NCBI GenBank assembly: GCA_022457065.1
Contig: JAJGBQ010000005.1
Coordinates: 2,356,001 to 2,420,000, forward strand
From: Curvularia sp. ZM96
Lineage: Eukaryota > Ascomycota > Dothideomycetes > Pleosporales > Pleosporaceae
Direction: 5' to 3'
DNA: 64,000 nucleotides
Position numbers and translations under genes: made by a program. Every line of letters starts with the position of its first letter. Within the stretch, counting starts at the first letter, position 1. Below, piece by piece: positions 10,511 to 21,678 of this stretch. Under the pieces are notes generated by a model that saw only the letters and a program-made list of their open reading frames with translations, did not search any database and was not told where the DNA came from.

Positions 10511-12351
10511 TACTGATGCGTTACCTAGGCTGACAGTTAAACTTGGCGGTAGTGTTGGTTATTTTGATACCCTTACTCAGTCGCACAGCCTAATCCCTGG
10601 CCTCTTTCTGAGTTCTGTACGCAATATCAGTATTCAAACAGTGCCTAATAGTGTAGAAGCCCAAGTGATTGCCCTCCCAGGTTCGCTGATACTGGCAACC
10701 ATAATTGGGTACATGGACTCACATAACGAATCAACGCTGACAAGAAAGCACAGGGTGGCGGTTTGTAAGTTTGAAAGGCAGAATGTTGAGTGAGGAGATA
10801 ACCAGTGTGACCAGATGAACAGGATGAACTCTCTAAGGTACTCGTCAGGTGTTCCGAAGAGGAATGCATGCATACACGGTATCCTTTTTCGGTCAAGCGG
10901 AATTGAGCTGATATGAAACGGCGTCTAGGTCGGGGCGAACAAGCGTTCCCCCAACAGATCTTGAGTGACTTCATGGCGTTTGCCTAAACGTACCCACGTA
11001 TGATTCGTTCAAAAACGCCACAGTTAAAGAGGCCTAACCAGGCGTCTTCGTAGTGTTGAAATACAAGGCGCAGCAATACTGGAGGACTCACTCGCTTGTT
11101 GGTTTGGACGCGTTCTATTGGCTTCAGCAGTTCCAGCCTGCTGTCATCTTGGGCGTTCGGGCATTTTGTTGGGCAGCTATGCAGGTCCTATATAGCCAAC
11201 CCCGGAGAAATGTCGAATGTCAGTGGTGTGCTAAGTGAGTACATAAATGTTGCTGTCACTGCATTGCGATGCATGATAGCCTGGAATGCTACTGAGGCTG
11301 CCACGCGTCACCACAGCATAAGCTCTTTCTCGCGACTGTGGGCCGTAATCCGGAAGACTAACATGAGACATTCATACAAATGAAGCGCAAAGCCGAAAAA
11401 TGGATCGGCGATGTTCAGGCGCATGCTCGAAAGCTGGCAATCACTGATTGATGGGCGTGGTCCGAATTGGTTTAGCGCCAAATGAACAAGAAGTTACAAT
11501 TTAGCCAGAGGCTCGGACAACTTCAATCGTTACACGGAGTTTTGAGGTCTCCAAGAAAAGGCTTCCTGGTTGGCCTGGGAAGAAAGTCACGGCTCACTGG
11601 GTAATAAGCACCTGGTGATAGAGACACTGCCATCCCCAAAGATGGCAAATTGGATATTGCTTGTACACGTCAAATGAGTCTGCGGATGCAAGATCTCTCC
11701 ATACGAACATCAAAAAGCAGTCCTCGTGCGGATGGCGACTCCAGCATCGATATCTTTAGTGAAAGTAACGTGTCTAAGATAAATTCCGCCTAACCCGACT
11801 CGGGAGATTGGTCGCAGTTATCGAGTTAGCATGTACAAGTACATGCGCAATAATATCGCAAGCCAGATGCCAGTTGTACAGCAAGATATTCCATGACTAA
11901 GTCCTCTGCAACCAATCAGCAATGACTGCTCCAAACACTAGGTCCTGTTGATTTTGGGTTTATGTAATCTCAAAAATGCAATGGGGGTTAAAATGATTGA
12001 TTGTTGTTAAAGGGCAGGACGCTTTCTAATACGTGATATCATAGCTTACAAGCAGCCTTGTCAAACTCCTGTGCTAAGAAAAGTAATCTATTACCCAATC
12101 CGTCGCTTCGTGGACAGGTGATCATGGAACGTCAGGATTCCAGCCTCTTCTTCCCTTATGCCGAACCCTTTGTGACCACTGTCCGTATCCGTGTACCTTC
12201 ATTCATACTTCGATTCCAAGCCGCAACAGCCCCAAGCTCCGAAAAGTCCGTTCTGTTTGGCCTCCGCACAGCAGAGGGCATCTCCTGGACTTGATCGTGC
12301 TGGCACTGATCTGGTCATGCGACTGTCAGAAGTGCTACGGCTACGACTGGT
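10511..12351. other. Intergenic region, no gene seen
   Basis: This 1.8-kb stretch upstream of the half-zinc-cluster gene and downstream of YOP1 contains only short, unconserved frames. I find no splice-joined reading frame, RNA gene or clear repeat. It may include the regulator's promoter. Confidence 0.4.
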
Positions 12352-13168
12352 TTACGAGGCATGGGGCTTGCCAGCGGAGTCGACCTTGGCACGGAGGTCA
12401 GCGGCAGTAGAGCCACTGTGGGAGAAGTAGCGGGAGAAAACGGGCTGGATGAACGAGCGGAAGACCAGCTGGGCACCACTGTGGTATGTTAGCAAGCGTC
12501 CCAGTGTCCTACTCAGGTAACGTACGCAGTCTGGGGCAGGGACATCCAAAGGACCAGGACAAACTTGAAAGTGTAGTAGAAGGCTGTTTGGAGTCAGTTG
12601 CGGATCGCATAAGGGAAGTCCCGTATACTTACGGAACCAGTAGCTGGCGCTGACGGCGCTCTCAAACACAGTCAAAAACGCGAATGTTACCCAGTACTGC
12701 ATGGTCGCGTTAGTTGTGTCTACGCTATCACGTGTGTTGTGGGGAAGCGGTTTCCACCCAGCATGGCGGGGTACATACTGTCAGCCACTGAGTGTCGTCA
12801 ACCTTGCTTGAAGAGAAGAGGGCGTCCAGAGAGTAGTAGCCAGGGATAATGAATCCGGCAATGTTGACAAGGAACTCTCCAGCGATGTTGAAGAAGATGA
12901 GGAAGAAGTAGAGGCCGGCAAGACCGAGGACCATGTAGACCTTGGGAACGGAGGTCTGCTTCTCAAAGTTGTTGAGGGCGGGGTATTTGGACAGCTAGAA
13001 GACGGCACTATCAGTATGGATGGCCTGGAGTTTCGAATGGCACAACTTGTCGTGAAGTCCAGGCGGGGATGTTGTATTTTGGCAACGTGCCATCCGGCTG
13101 AACCGGCGGGGGCTTACCTCCTTGTCGAGCTGTGACAACTGTGCCTGGGCTCTATCCTGGACAGACAT
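12352..13168 (-). CDS. YOP1: Yop1, ER tubule-shaping DP1/HVA22 (TB2) protein
   Basis: Five exons (13118-13168, 12779-12994, 12633-12696, 12526-12583, 12352-12478) give 171 residues, the usual Yop1 length. The start MSVQDRAQAQLSQLDKE is followed by LSKYPALNNFEKQTSVPKVY, as in fungal Yop1. Two hydrophobic hairpins (~38-75 and ~85-125) contain GYYSLDALFSSSKVDDTQWL, WFPFYYTFKFVLVLWMSLPQ and GAQLVFRSFIQPVFSRYFS, the TB2/DP1 signature. Yop1 inserts as wedge-shaped hairpins in the cytoplasmic leaflet, curves ER tubules and partners with reticulons and Sey1/atlastin. Introns are 123, 82, 49 and 47 nt, all GT-AG. The gene is divergent from the RFX factor. Confidence 0.95.
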
Positions 13169-13982
13169 TGTGAAAGGTGGCTAGATGTTGAGGGTAATTT
13201 CTGTAGTCTCTGGCGGAGGGAGCTAGAGATGCGGTGGGCAGATTCGTTCGGTCGGGGACGAGCTGGAAGGTGTTGTTTGGAAGTGAGGAGCGGGAACGTG
13301 GAGCGGGAACGATTGTGGGATGGATGAAGTGGGCTCGTCATCGCTAAATACGTCACCGCCTTTCACAAGCCAGCCAAATCTCAGCATTTTGGCCCGCATA
13401 GAACACATCGCGTGCGTGCATCCTGGGCTACCTCGCGGCCAGACTCTGTGTAAACGGCGTGCAGCCCGGACCGAACGGCATTGTCCATTTTTGGGCGACG
13501 AGATGATAGTGAGATTGCACGGTATGATGACGATGGTCATGTGATGCCGCTGGCCCATGCGCGCCGACCACCCGTTGCTGCAGGTGCGACCAAGTTCAGT
13601 CAAAAGCGTAAACATCGAAAACTCCATCCCACAACAAACCCGCCCGAGGGGACCCGACAGCGCCGACGCCGTCTTTTGGAGCTCGACATTCTTCCTGGAG
13701 CATCCCCTTCGCGTCTTGGACATCTTACTTAACAGATCAGCGTGTCGGCCAGCTCCCTGGAGCGAAAACAAACAAGCCCAGCAGCATCGAAACACATCCA
13801 CATTTCGACCTACACGTCCAGAGCATCCATCTATAGCTTCGACGCGCCCTCTGTAGACCTCTTTCGACTTATCTGTCATCCTAGCTGGCCATTCGACCGT
13901 GTGATCGTCCCCTTAACGCCGTTGTCGTCCCATTGTTTTGGTGTAAACAGACGAGACACCAGCCACTACTGGCACCCATACC
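13169..13982. promoter_or_regulatory. Divergent promoter region, YOP1 / RFX
   Basis: This 814-bp interval separates the start codons of YOP1 (minus) and the RFX factor (plus), so both promoters lie here. Long overlapping frames on both strands are chance frames in fairly GC-rich leader DNA; none has a recognisable domain. Confidence 0.5.
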
Positions 13983-16612
13983 ATGACCGATATCCGCCGG
14001 TCACGATCAAACACTTCAATGTCTACCCGGAGTAATCGCCCGCCTTCTCGCGCATCAACGACAAGCGTTCATTCGTTCGAACAGTTTCAGCAGCCGCAAC
14101 AATCTCGAGCCAACCAGTTTCCTCAGCAGCCGCAGTATCATGCACCATTCACAACAGGCGAGGCCTTGCAGCCTGCACTTATACAGGCTGCGCAGCAGGT
14201 CAGCGCGCAGGACCATCTCATCAACATGAGTCTGGAAAGCGTTCAGCAGTACCTCGGTTACCCGGCCGACTCGACCGCGAATCAGCCTCAACCAAATGGG
14301 CAGCCAGCCCAAACAGATCACCACGCCTACCACAACCCAATCCCACAGCATGCGCAGCACTCGCAGCACTCCCAACATTCGCAACATTCGCAACAACATA
14401 GTTTCATGGCTCCATCGCTGGACAACGAAGACAAGAAGAAGAGGGCCTCTACATCTGGAGCAGCAACCAACGACAAGGAGTTGCGTCAGTTACTGAACCA
14501 GAACGAAGGCCGTGACCTGAAGGATGTTGCAGCAGAGGTTATACAGAATGATAGGACATCCAAATCAGAGAAGTCGAAGCAGTTGTTCGCCATGCTGTGG
14601 TAAGTGGCACGATAGACCCAAGCTTCAGAAATGCTAAGACTGGATAGGTTGCAATCAGTTTGCCGTGTTGCAAAGACGTCGGTTCCTCGCAACCGCGTCT
14701 ACTCCAAGTACGCAGAGCGCTGCGGCACCGATCGCGTTATTCCCCTTAACCCGGCCTCATTTGGAAAGCTTGTTCGTGTCATCTTTCCCGGTATCCAAAC
14801 CAGACGTCTCGGTGTCCGTGGAGAGTCCAAGTACCACTATGTTGATCTGGAACTTATCAATGATGGCGGTGATGGTGACGAAGCGCGTCGGCCTAGCACT
14901 GGCGCTGCTGCGCATCATGCTATGAAGCGTCAAGCTTCTGGAACACCAAGGCTCAACCTCGAGTATGTCGCACATTCATGGCCTGTTGAATCAGACATGC
15001 TAATCGTACCCAGTGCTATCCCACGCCTGCCTGCAGACAGCACACAGTTTCCACCTCGAGAACCAAGAGCAGAGTCTCAAAATACTTTCTACACTCCGAC
15101 CGCATCCCGCGGTGTGCTCTTCACCGATATCTATTCGCCGCATTTTCAGCCCGCGCAATCTCGCACAAAATCATCATACGAACACGAGCTCAAGTTCCCA
15201 ACATCCGACATTCTTGACGCCCCAGATGCATTCGTCGTCGAATTGCCGGATATTAAACCGTATCTCCCACCGCGCACCGACCCTGACTCAGCTGATAACC
15301 TAGTCGCCATGTATCGCTCGCATGTTGTCTCCCTAGTGGATTCCGTACGTTACTGCAAGGAGAAGCAATTTTTCCGCCTGTTCGGCACATTTCATGGTAC
15401 TTTGACTGTGCCAGTACAAAAGCTGTTTGCAACACCAGAGCTAGCACCGTGGATCAGAGAGTGTGACTGGATGATGTATCAAAAGATGATTCGGAACGTC
15501 TCTCAACTGACGCTCCAGGTAGCACCGCCGCCGGTTTTGAAGTTTCTCGACAATGTTGCAAAGACACTTCACGCACACATCGCTGCCAAATTTGCGTCCT
15601 TACCTATACACGTCCTTGAGGCAAAGCTAGAACCCGCCACACTATTCGCTCATCTTCTACGACAGATGCTTCGCGTGAATTCAGCGGCCCACGCAGCAGC
15701 CGTCATGCTCACGGCAGAGAGCCACCGAACCCATATGTTCGCCGATTGGCTCCAGTATGTGAACATCAAGCGCATCATTGCAAACGAGCTGCCCGCCTCG
15801 TGCGCACATGAGGAAGTGTACAACATCCTTACAACTGAGATCCGGTCCATGCTAGGTCCACTGCCACAAGAGATTCAGCTGCCCTCTGGAACGATACATC
15901 GAGCACCATATCCTGACCCACCTGCCGATCCGTCAGAGTCGGTCATCGACCGCATTGCAGCATTCTTAACTCGGTTGCCCTCACGTTTCCCTGGTGCACA
16001 TGCGCGCACCATCATGCATTGCATCAGCGCGCTTGGATCCGCAGCCCTACGAGAAATTACAGTAGAGAACGGAATCAGCTTCCAAGGGTGGTGGCTCACC
16101 AAGGTGTTCGTAGACGAGATGGCACAATGGCTAGCATCCATAGGAGGGTTCCTGGGCCACTCGGCACCGGACTGGAACGCTTCGAATTATTCCCCTGTAA
16201 TGGGCGATTCTCTCAACGCTGGCATGACCAATGGTGGGAGTGGCAGTAACAACGACAGCCGCTATAGTAGTCTTGAAGCCGACTTTGGCCCCGACCAGTC
16301 GTTCATGTCAACTACTAGCCATGTGACTATTCAGGATACTGGATCTAACCAGGAAGGTGAGTACCTCCATCCCCAATAGGACCTACATGATGGTTGACTA
16401 ACAGAAGATCATCAGTCAATACTGGACGCTTTACTCAACAGTCATCACAGTATAACATGAGCTTTGGATATGATTATAATTTGAGCACATCACAACAAGA
16501 GTCAAACCACGACGATAGCGGGATAGGTCTTGGCCTAGGTGGTCAGGAAGACGGTATTGACGCCAAATTTGCGTCCCACCTATCTTCAGCTCTTTCGCAG
16601 AGCGTCAGCTAG
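13983..16612 (+). CDS. RFX-family winged-helix transcription factor
   Basis: Exons 13983-14599, 14648-16356 and 16416-16612 give 840 residues. The N-terminus is Ser/Gln-rich with an HSQ repeat. The RFX DNA-binding domain spans ~190-290 and crosses the first splice site: WLQSVCRVAKTSVPRNRVYS, then CGTDRVIPLNPASFGKLVRV and GIQTRRLGVRGESKYHYVDL. The centre (~400-660) matches the helical extended region typical of RFX proteins. In yeasts and moulds RFX homologues (Crt1, RfxA, CPCR1) bind X-box sites and control DNA-damage, cell-cycle or developmental genes. Intron 1 is 48 nt. Intron 2 uses the acceptor at 16414-16415; an alternative acceptor 11 nt upstream would cause early termination. Nuclear location and regulatory role follow from the family. 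Confidence 0.93.
14346..14398 (+). repeat. CAGCAC/CAACAT short repeat encoding poly-HSQ
   Basis: Nine-base units of the form CAGCACTCG or CAACATTCG repeat four to five times within RFX exon 1. They encode QHAQHSQHSQHSQHSQQH. This is likely a length-variable low-complexity tract. Confidence 0.85.
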
Positions 16613-17632
16613 TCTGCCTGTTCTTCCTTTTCAGTCTTCTTGATCCTTTCTGCTTATGCTTTCACGAAGTCTCTGAAAGTCACGACTCACGATTTATCGT
16701 GCTTGTTCACGACCTGTTTATTTCTTTTATAATTCTTATCATAGGGTTTGGATAGCGCCTTTCCGTCGGTGCTCACAAGGCTATTGAGTTGGCGATGTTG
16801 CCCCAGGGAGTTGTCTATATTGCACTAACACGGCGTTTTGAGATGATATACCGCCTCTATGGCTCGGGTTGGGTTCTACATGGAGTGCTTTGCTGTTTTT
16901 GCAGAGATTTGAATTGAGCTCTTTATCCTATCGTCTCATTGGCATTGTGATCGTGTCTCATGGTCATCAAAACTTCGCTCACTAAGCCAGGCCTCAGTAC
17001 TAATCCCGGCAATGGATCTGCTGACGATCCATAACACCATGCCGATCACCACTTAGTCCACTGTCTACTTCCCCGCAAAACGACCTACACTAACTACTAG
17101 TATCGTTGCACGAGCTCGTGTAACCTTCTGAAGTTGTTGCTTGCGCTTAACCTCGGCATTTAAGTGCTCGTTGATACTATTGCTGCCGCATCTTGCAGCG
17201 ACCTGTGCAGAGTCGGCTGACCTTCCTTGACAACAAACTGCTTGAACGAATTCTGCAGTAACGGCTCACAAACGCTTTTGAGGCGATTACTCGCTGGCAC
17301 CTTTAGGTCTCATGATATGGATGTTAGTGCTTATGCACTGAATGCGAAGATTTCCATTACGCAGAGAAGTTGAGCAGATTGCATGGTCGCACAGCGTTCT
17401 GACTGAAAACTACTTCATAGAGCCTTATTCGAAAGAGAGTGTAGTTTAACTGCAAAGAGATTGATTAGGCAACAAGACGTGTTTGCAGCGAAACAGCGTA
17501 GTCATACTCTGTGTAGGAATGAAAATATATACAAATTCCACAATGACTATTGACGATACGAAAAGGGGGTATTCCAACACGAAAACAACAATTTGGCCCA
17601 GAATGGTCAGCGCGAAAGAAACATCGGCAGTG
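16613..17632. other. Convergent intergenic region
   Basis: The RFX factor (plus) and the GH5 glucanase (minus) converge here, so the 1-kb interval holds two 3' ends. I see no gene, RNA or mobile element. Confidence 0.45.
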
Positions 17633-19026
17633 CTATCCACGCAATCTCATCTTCTTCGTCTTGGCAATCATACCTTGGTTGCCAAAGTACTTGGTGCAGA
17701 CGTCTTCTTTCGCACTGGCCTCCAATCCCGCTGCCGTGGTCGGCACCCACTTCTTATACACAAGGTAACTATAGTCCCATCTCGGATCGTTCAGCTGTGT
17801 TCTCCAAGACCAGAAGATCCATCCGTTGGTCTTTTCGTACAGTCGTTGTTGCGCGACGAACCATTGCTTGTAGAAAGCCTCGTTTTGGGTCTGCTTCCAG
17901 TCAAACTCGCTTGAGTCTTGGTTTTTTACTGTGAGACTCCATTCTTGGACAATCTTGGGGGTGTCGCCGTCGCAGAGCCGGTCGTCTTCAAAGCACGAGT
18001 ACCACATGTAGTCGGCCTGTTTGGCGTCTGGGTTCTTTGCTGTGACGGCACCGCCGACGTAATTGTGGTCGTCGAAGACCACGCGGCTGTCTGATGGAAG
18101 GTTGGACTTGGGGGTACCAGCACCCCATAGGGTATCCATAAACTGCACATGTAGGCGCTCGCTTTCGGGGATGCCCAGATCTTTTTCGGCATCGCGGACA
18201 GCTTTGAGAGCTTGTGGGTAGTACTTTTGAGTCAGTGTATCGATCTCTTCTTTGGGCATGCCCCCCTTGTCACGAGATGTTTGCGGCTCGTTGACTACGC
18301 CAATAATGCCGACAGCAGACTTGTAGGCGGCTTTCGAGTGGATGCGGCGAGTCATCCAGTTGAGCCACCTGGCGGCGCGATCGTAATTGTATTGTGTGAA
18401 AAAACCTGGTAGATATGCTGTAGGTAGACACTGCAGCCAATGTTAGCACTAGTTAAATGTAAAGAAAGAGTGTTTAGAAGACATGCCTGGCCAGTAAAAG
18501 CGTCCTCAGTCTTCTGAGATCCCGGTGCGCCGTGGAGATCCATAACAACAAACATGCCCAAATCGGCAGCCTTTTGAACAATATCATCCAGGTATTTCAA
18601 ATCCATCCTGGGGAAGTTCTCGCTGCTATCCACAATGGTCCTGAGACTCCAGTATCCAATCGGAATGCGAATCGTGTTCAGACCAGCGTTGTACATATCT
18701 TGTATCATGCTCGGGGTGATCCAGCGAGCGTAGTGGTCATTAAATGCGGTATCTGCCTTTGATTGACCAAGAGCAGCCACACAGTCAAACTCGGAGCATG
18801 CATTGCCACAGCCCATGTCTGACCACTCCGTACTCATCATCCATGGCTCAGAAAGCAACCACCCACCCAAGTTGACACCTCGAATTTTCCAACTGGGAAG
18901 GTCAGAGGCGCGTTTCGAGAGATAATTGCTTGTTCGGTTGAACGCAGCAAGTTCTCGATGTTCCGGCATCCAAGCGTGAGCACTGGCCGCTAGTAGCGCA
19001 GTGAGAAGTGAAGATCCTCCCACCAT
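17633..19026 (-). CDS. Secreted GH5-family beta-glucanase (exo-1,3 / endo-1,6 type)
   Basis: Exons 18487-19026 and 17633-18430 give 445 residues. A signal peptide covers ~1-18 (MVGGSSLLTALLAASAHAWM), followed by a short propeptide ending at a Kex2-like KR (~38-39). GH5 features are IRGVNLGGWLLSEPWM, NTIRIPIGYW, VVMDLHGAPGSQ, VVNEP with proposed acid/base Glu228, and QEWS with proposed nucleophile Glu343. The enzyme should act on fungal cell-wall or host beta-glucan outside the cell. The family includes both 1,3-exoglucanases and 1,6-endoglucanases, and I cannot fix the linkage. The single 56-nt intron (18431-18486) begins with GC rather than GT (donor CAG|GCATGT, branch GCTAAC, acceptor TGCAG). 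Removing it restores FTGQCLPTAYLPGFF in frame. A GT donor nearby would break the frame. Confidence 0.92.
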
Positions 19027-21678
19027 GATGTGTTAGAGGATAAACAATGTTTCCCGAATCGGGATAGGAAGAGGGATGTCTTCAAACTTGAGACGGTAGA
19101 GAGCTGTACTATTCGGATGCCATACGGAGGGAATTCGAGGGGATATTTAACTTTTGCTATGGCCAACTCCATGGTGAACAAGATGGTGTGGACAGGCTGC
19201 TTCAGCATAGCGAATCTACGAAACGAACTGCTGGTTGCTTCTTAGCTGAAGCTTCGGGTGTCGATTGAATGTATCTGTAAAAAGATATGGTTGGCTCCAT
19301 AACTGAGCTCGTGGACATATCATTCATTTGACTAGTATTTAGTGCGCCAGCTCCAAGCACCATAGGAAGGACTTTAGCCCATCGAGCTGAGCCAAAGGTG
19401 TTGGCTCCATAGTCGTAAGCGACACATATCCAGCTGACATGTTTCTTGCTTATATGCCTCTCATCAGTTACTCAACTGCCACATTGAGCATTCAGTCCGT
19501 TGCCTAGAAACGCGTGGTTGGTAGGATTGACTTGAGGGTGGCTTACACACATCACTTGACTTTCATAGCCTGTGGCATAAGGCAGAGGAATCCAGACAGA
19601 TATCTTGGCTTTTGCCTAGTTCCCGTCTTTCTCAAACTACAAGAAGAAGGTGTAACTAAGACTCGGGTGTGCACCATCACTGACGAGCTGATCAAAGGCT
19701 CTTGCTGTGATTCGTTTAGAGAGTAATGTACGCTAGACTTCTAGTGTCTCGACCCTTGGAAAAAAGCTCAAGAAGGTATGGGCAGGCATCGTTCGGTAGC
19801 AGCCGAGCGGCTGGGGCGGGAATAACCTGGACGCCTCAGACATTCTTCAAACCACACGGCCCGTTGCGAGGATCTCCATGAATAGGAACAGGGTTGATGA
19901 CGTGTTATTGCCGATCCTCTACAGATCGTTCGAGGATGGAAATGGACAATCATGGTTGTGAATCGGTTTCGCAACATAAAGGGGTACTTTTTCTTTTTGA
20001 AATGCTTTTGGCGTCTGGCCTTGCAACGCATTGGGCATACTCCAAATAGCTGTTTTTGCCACTAGCCAGGGTGCTGACACTATCTTCCTGAGGCATCTCA
20101 TAACTTGAAATGTGTAAACTTACTGAATGGGGTTAACTGTCAAGGTCATACATTGGCGTTACACCAGTGTATCCTTCTCGAAATCTAAGCCCTACCATGC
20201 AGAGCCCCACACCTACTTTACTCACCACGGTCATACGGGACCTATGGTTAACCTTTTCGGCCTTTTGCCGTTGATTAGCGTTGCGACTGTTGTCGTTTGA
20301 AAGGCTTTGTTTTGGTCTCGTGTGCGCACGACGGTCTCGTGGTGCTAAGCTTCGCCTTGGCATTCGAACTAAGTACTTTAGCATCGCCATTTGGGCGGCG
20401 TATCAGCCCAATGTGGGGTAGCATCTTCATCCTTCCGTATGGCTTGATATGGCGGCTTAGCGAACCAGTAATAAGGTCAGTTTGTTGATCTGAGACAAGA
20501 GCTACGTGATCGCAATGTTCCTCGCATTTCATGGTGGTATCCAGTTTATGGGAAACAGTCCTTATTCCCGTGTATGACACTCTGAACCTAAGCTACCGTC
20601 ACGCTTTTTGGTGCTAGTCTGATGGGAAACATTACAACTCGAAGCAGACTGATGTGCAAACACGTTTTTTTCCTTCGAAGAAATATTTCATCTGAGTTCC
20701 TCCTTATCCACCTAAGAGCGACACTATCCACTATCTAATCTCCCGGTTAACACTCGGTATTTGATCCAGTTGAAGGAATCCAGCGGCGGTTTCTGTTGTT
20801 GAGCCATTTGAAGCTATTGTATTTAAACATAACAGAAGTCAGCATGTCAGCAGTGGTTCAGTTAGGTATAGCTTTCCAGCCAGAACTACAAAGACGATAA
20901 AATAAGGGGGCTGACTATTAAATATACTGCTGAGAGCGTATTTCCTCGAAGTCACTTGGACGATGGCAGAAAGTCAGCTTTTTCACTCATCTTTTGCTTA
21001 CTCACCTTCCAGACTGAGCCTTGCAAGCCGAAGTGGACCTATCTCTTCAACTATAGGTTGAATCCCGCTGAGCAGGCTGTATGGTCTATACCCCTAGCAA
21101 TCCAAAGTAAACTTTTCTCCTCTATTGCAGGTATGATTCCGCTATGAAAGCCTTATCTTGTGCTCGTTGCCATGGTAATCTAACTCTAGACCGCTAAACG
21201 AGACCTGCCGTTCTGTGGACATAATTTCGCCGAGGAAGCCTTGTATTGACTTACGACGATCGACAATGACCGTTAGAATCTCATCAGACATCTCGAGCCG
21301 GATCGTCGGGTAGTGGCCAAAGACGGATGCTGCAATACACATGGTGCAGCGAGCCCAGCCTACCTTGACATCGTCGTGCGTGGGGAAGTGGGGCAGCCTA
21401 ACCCAGGTGGGTGCGATAATCCCGAGTTGTCTGCTTATCGCGTTGATAACAAGGCCTTGGACGTTAACTTTGACTGTTAAAAATGCTTCTGGTTCGATTG
21501 ATAGATAATGCTATTGGTGAAATATTAGTGGCTTCGGTAAAAGAGCCATGGAGTTGGGTTATGCACGTCGCCCCCGCTTAGCCCGTCCACCTGGAAGCTA
21601 TAAAACCATCGAAGCTCTAGATGCTGCGAGCAACCCCAACTGTTCACAACTCCCGCGACATCGTCAAAGCATCAAATC
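19027..21678. other. Gene-poor interval between GH5 and amine oxidase
   Basis: This 2.65-kb stretch lies between two divergent genes and contains only short frames. A 66-codon minus-strand frame near 21142-21342 is the most protein-like but has no recognised homologue. The right end is the amine oxidase promoter; the left end is the GH5 promoter. I cannot support a gene. Confidence 0.4.
21599..21605 (+). promoter_or_regulatory. TATA box of copper amine oxidase
   Basis: TATAAAA lies 74-80 bp upstream of the amine oxidase ATG and about 35-60 bp upstream of an A/C-rich leader, the usual position for a regulated fungal promoter. Confidence 0.6.

Noticed and set aside
19285..19415. A short phrase (GTTGGCTCCATA) occurring twice about 110 bp apart
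   Set aside because: Too short and without flanking similarity to claim a repeat element.
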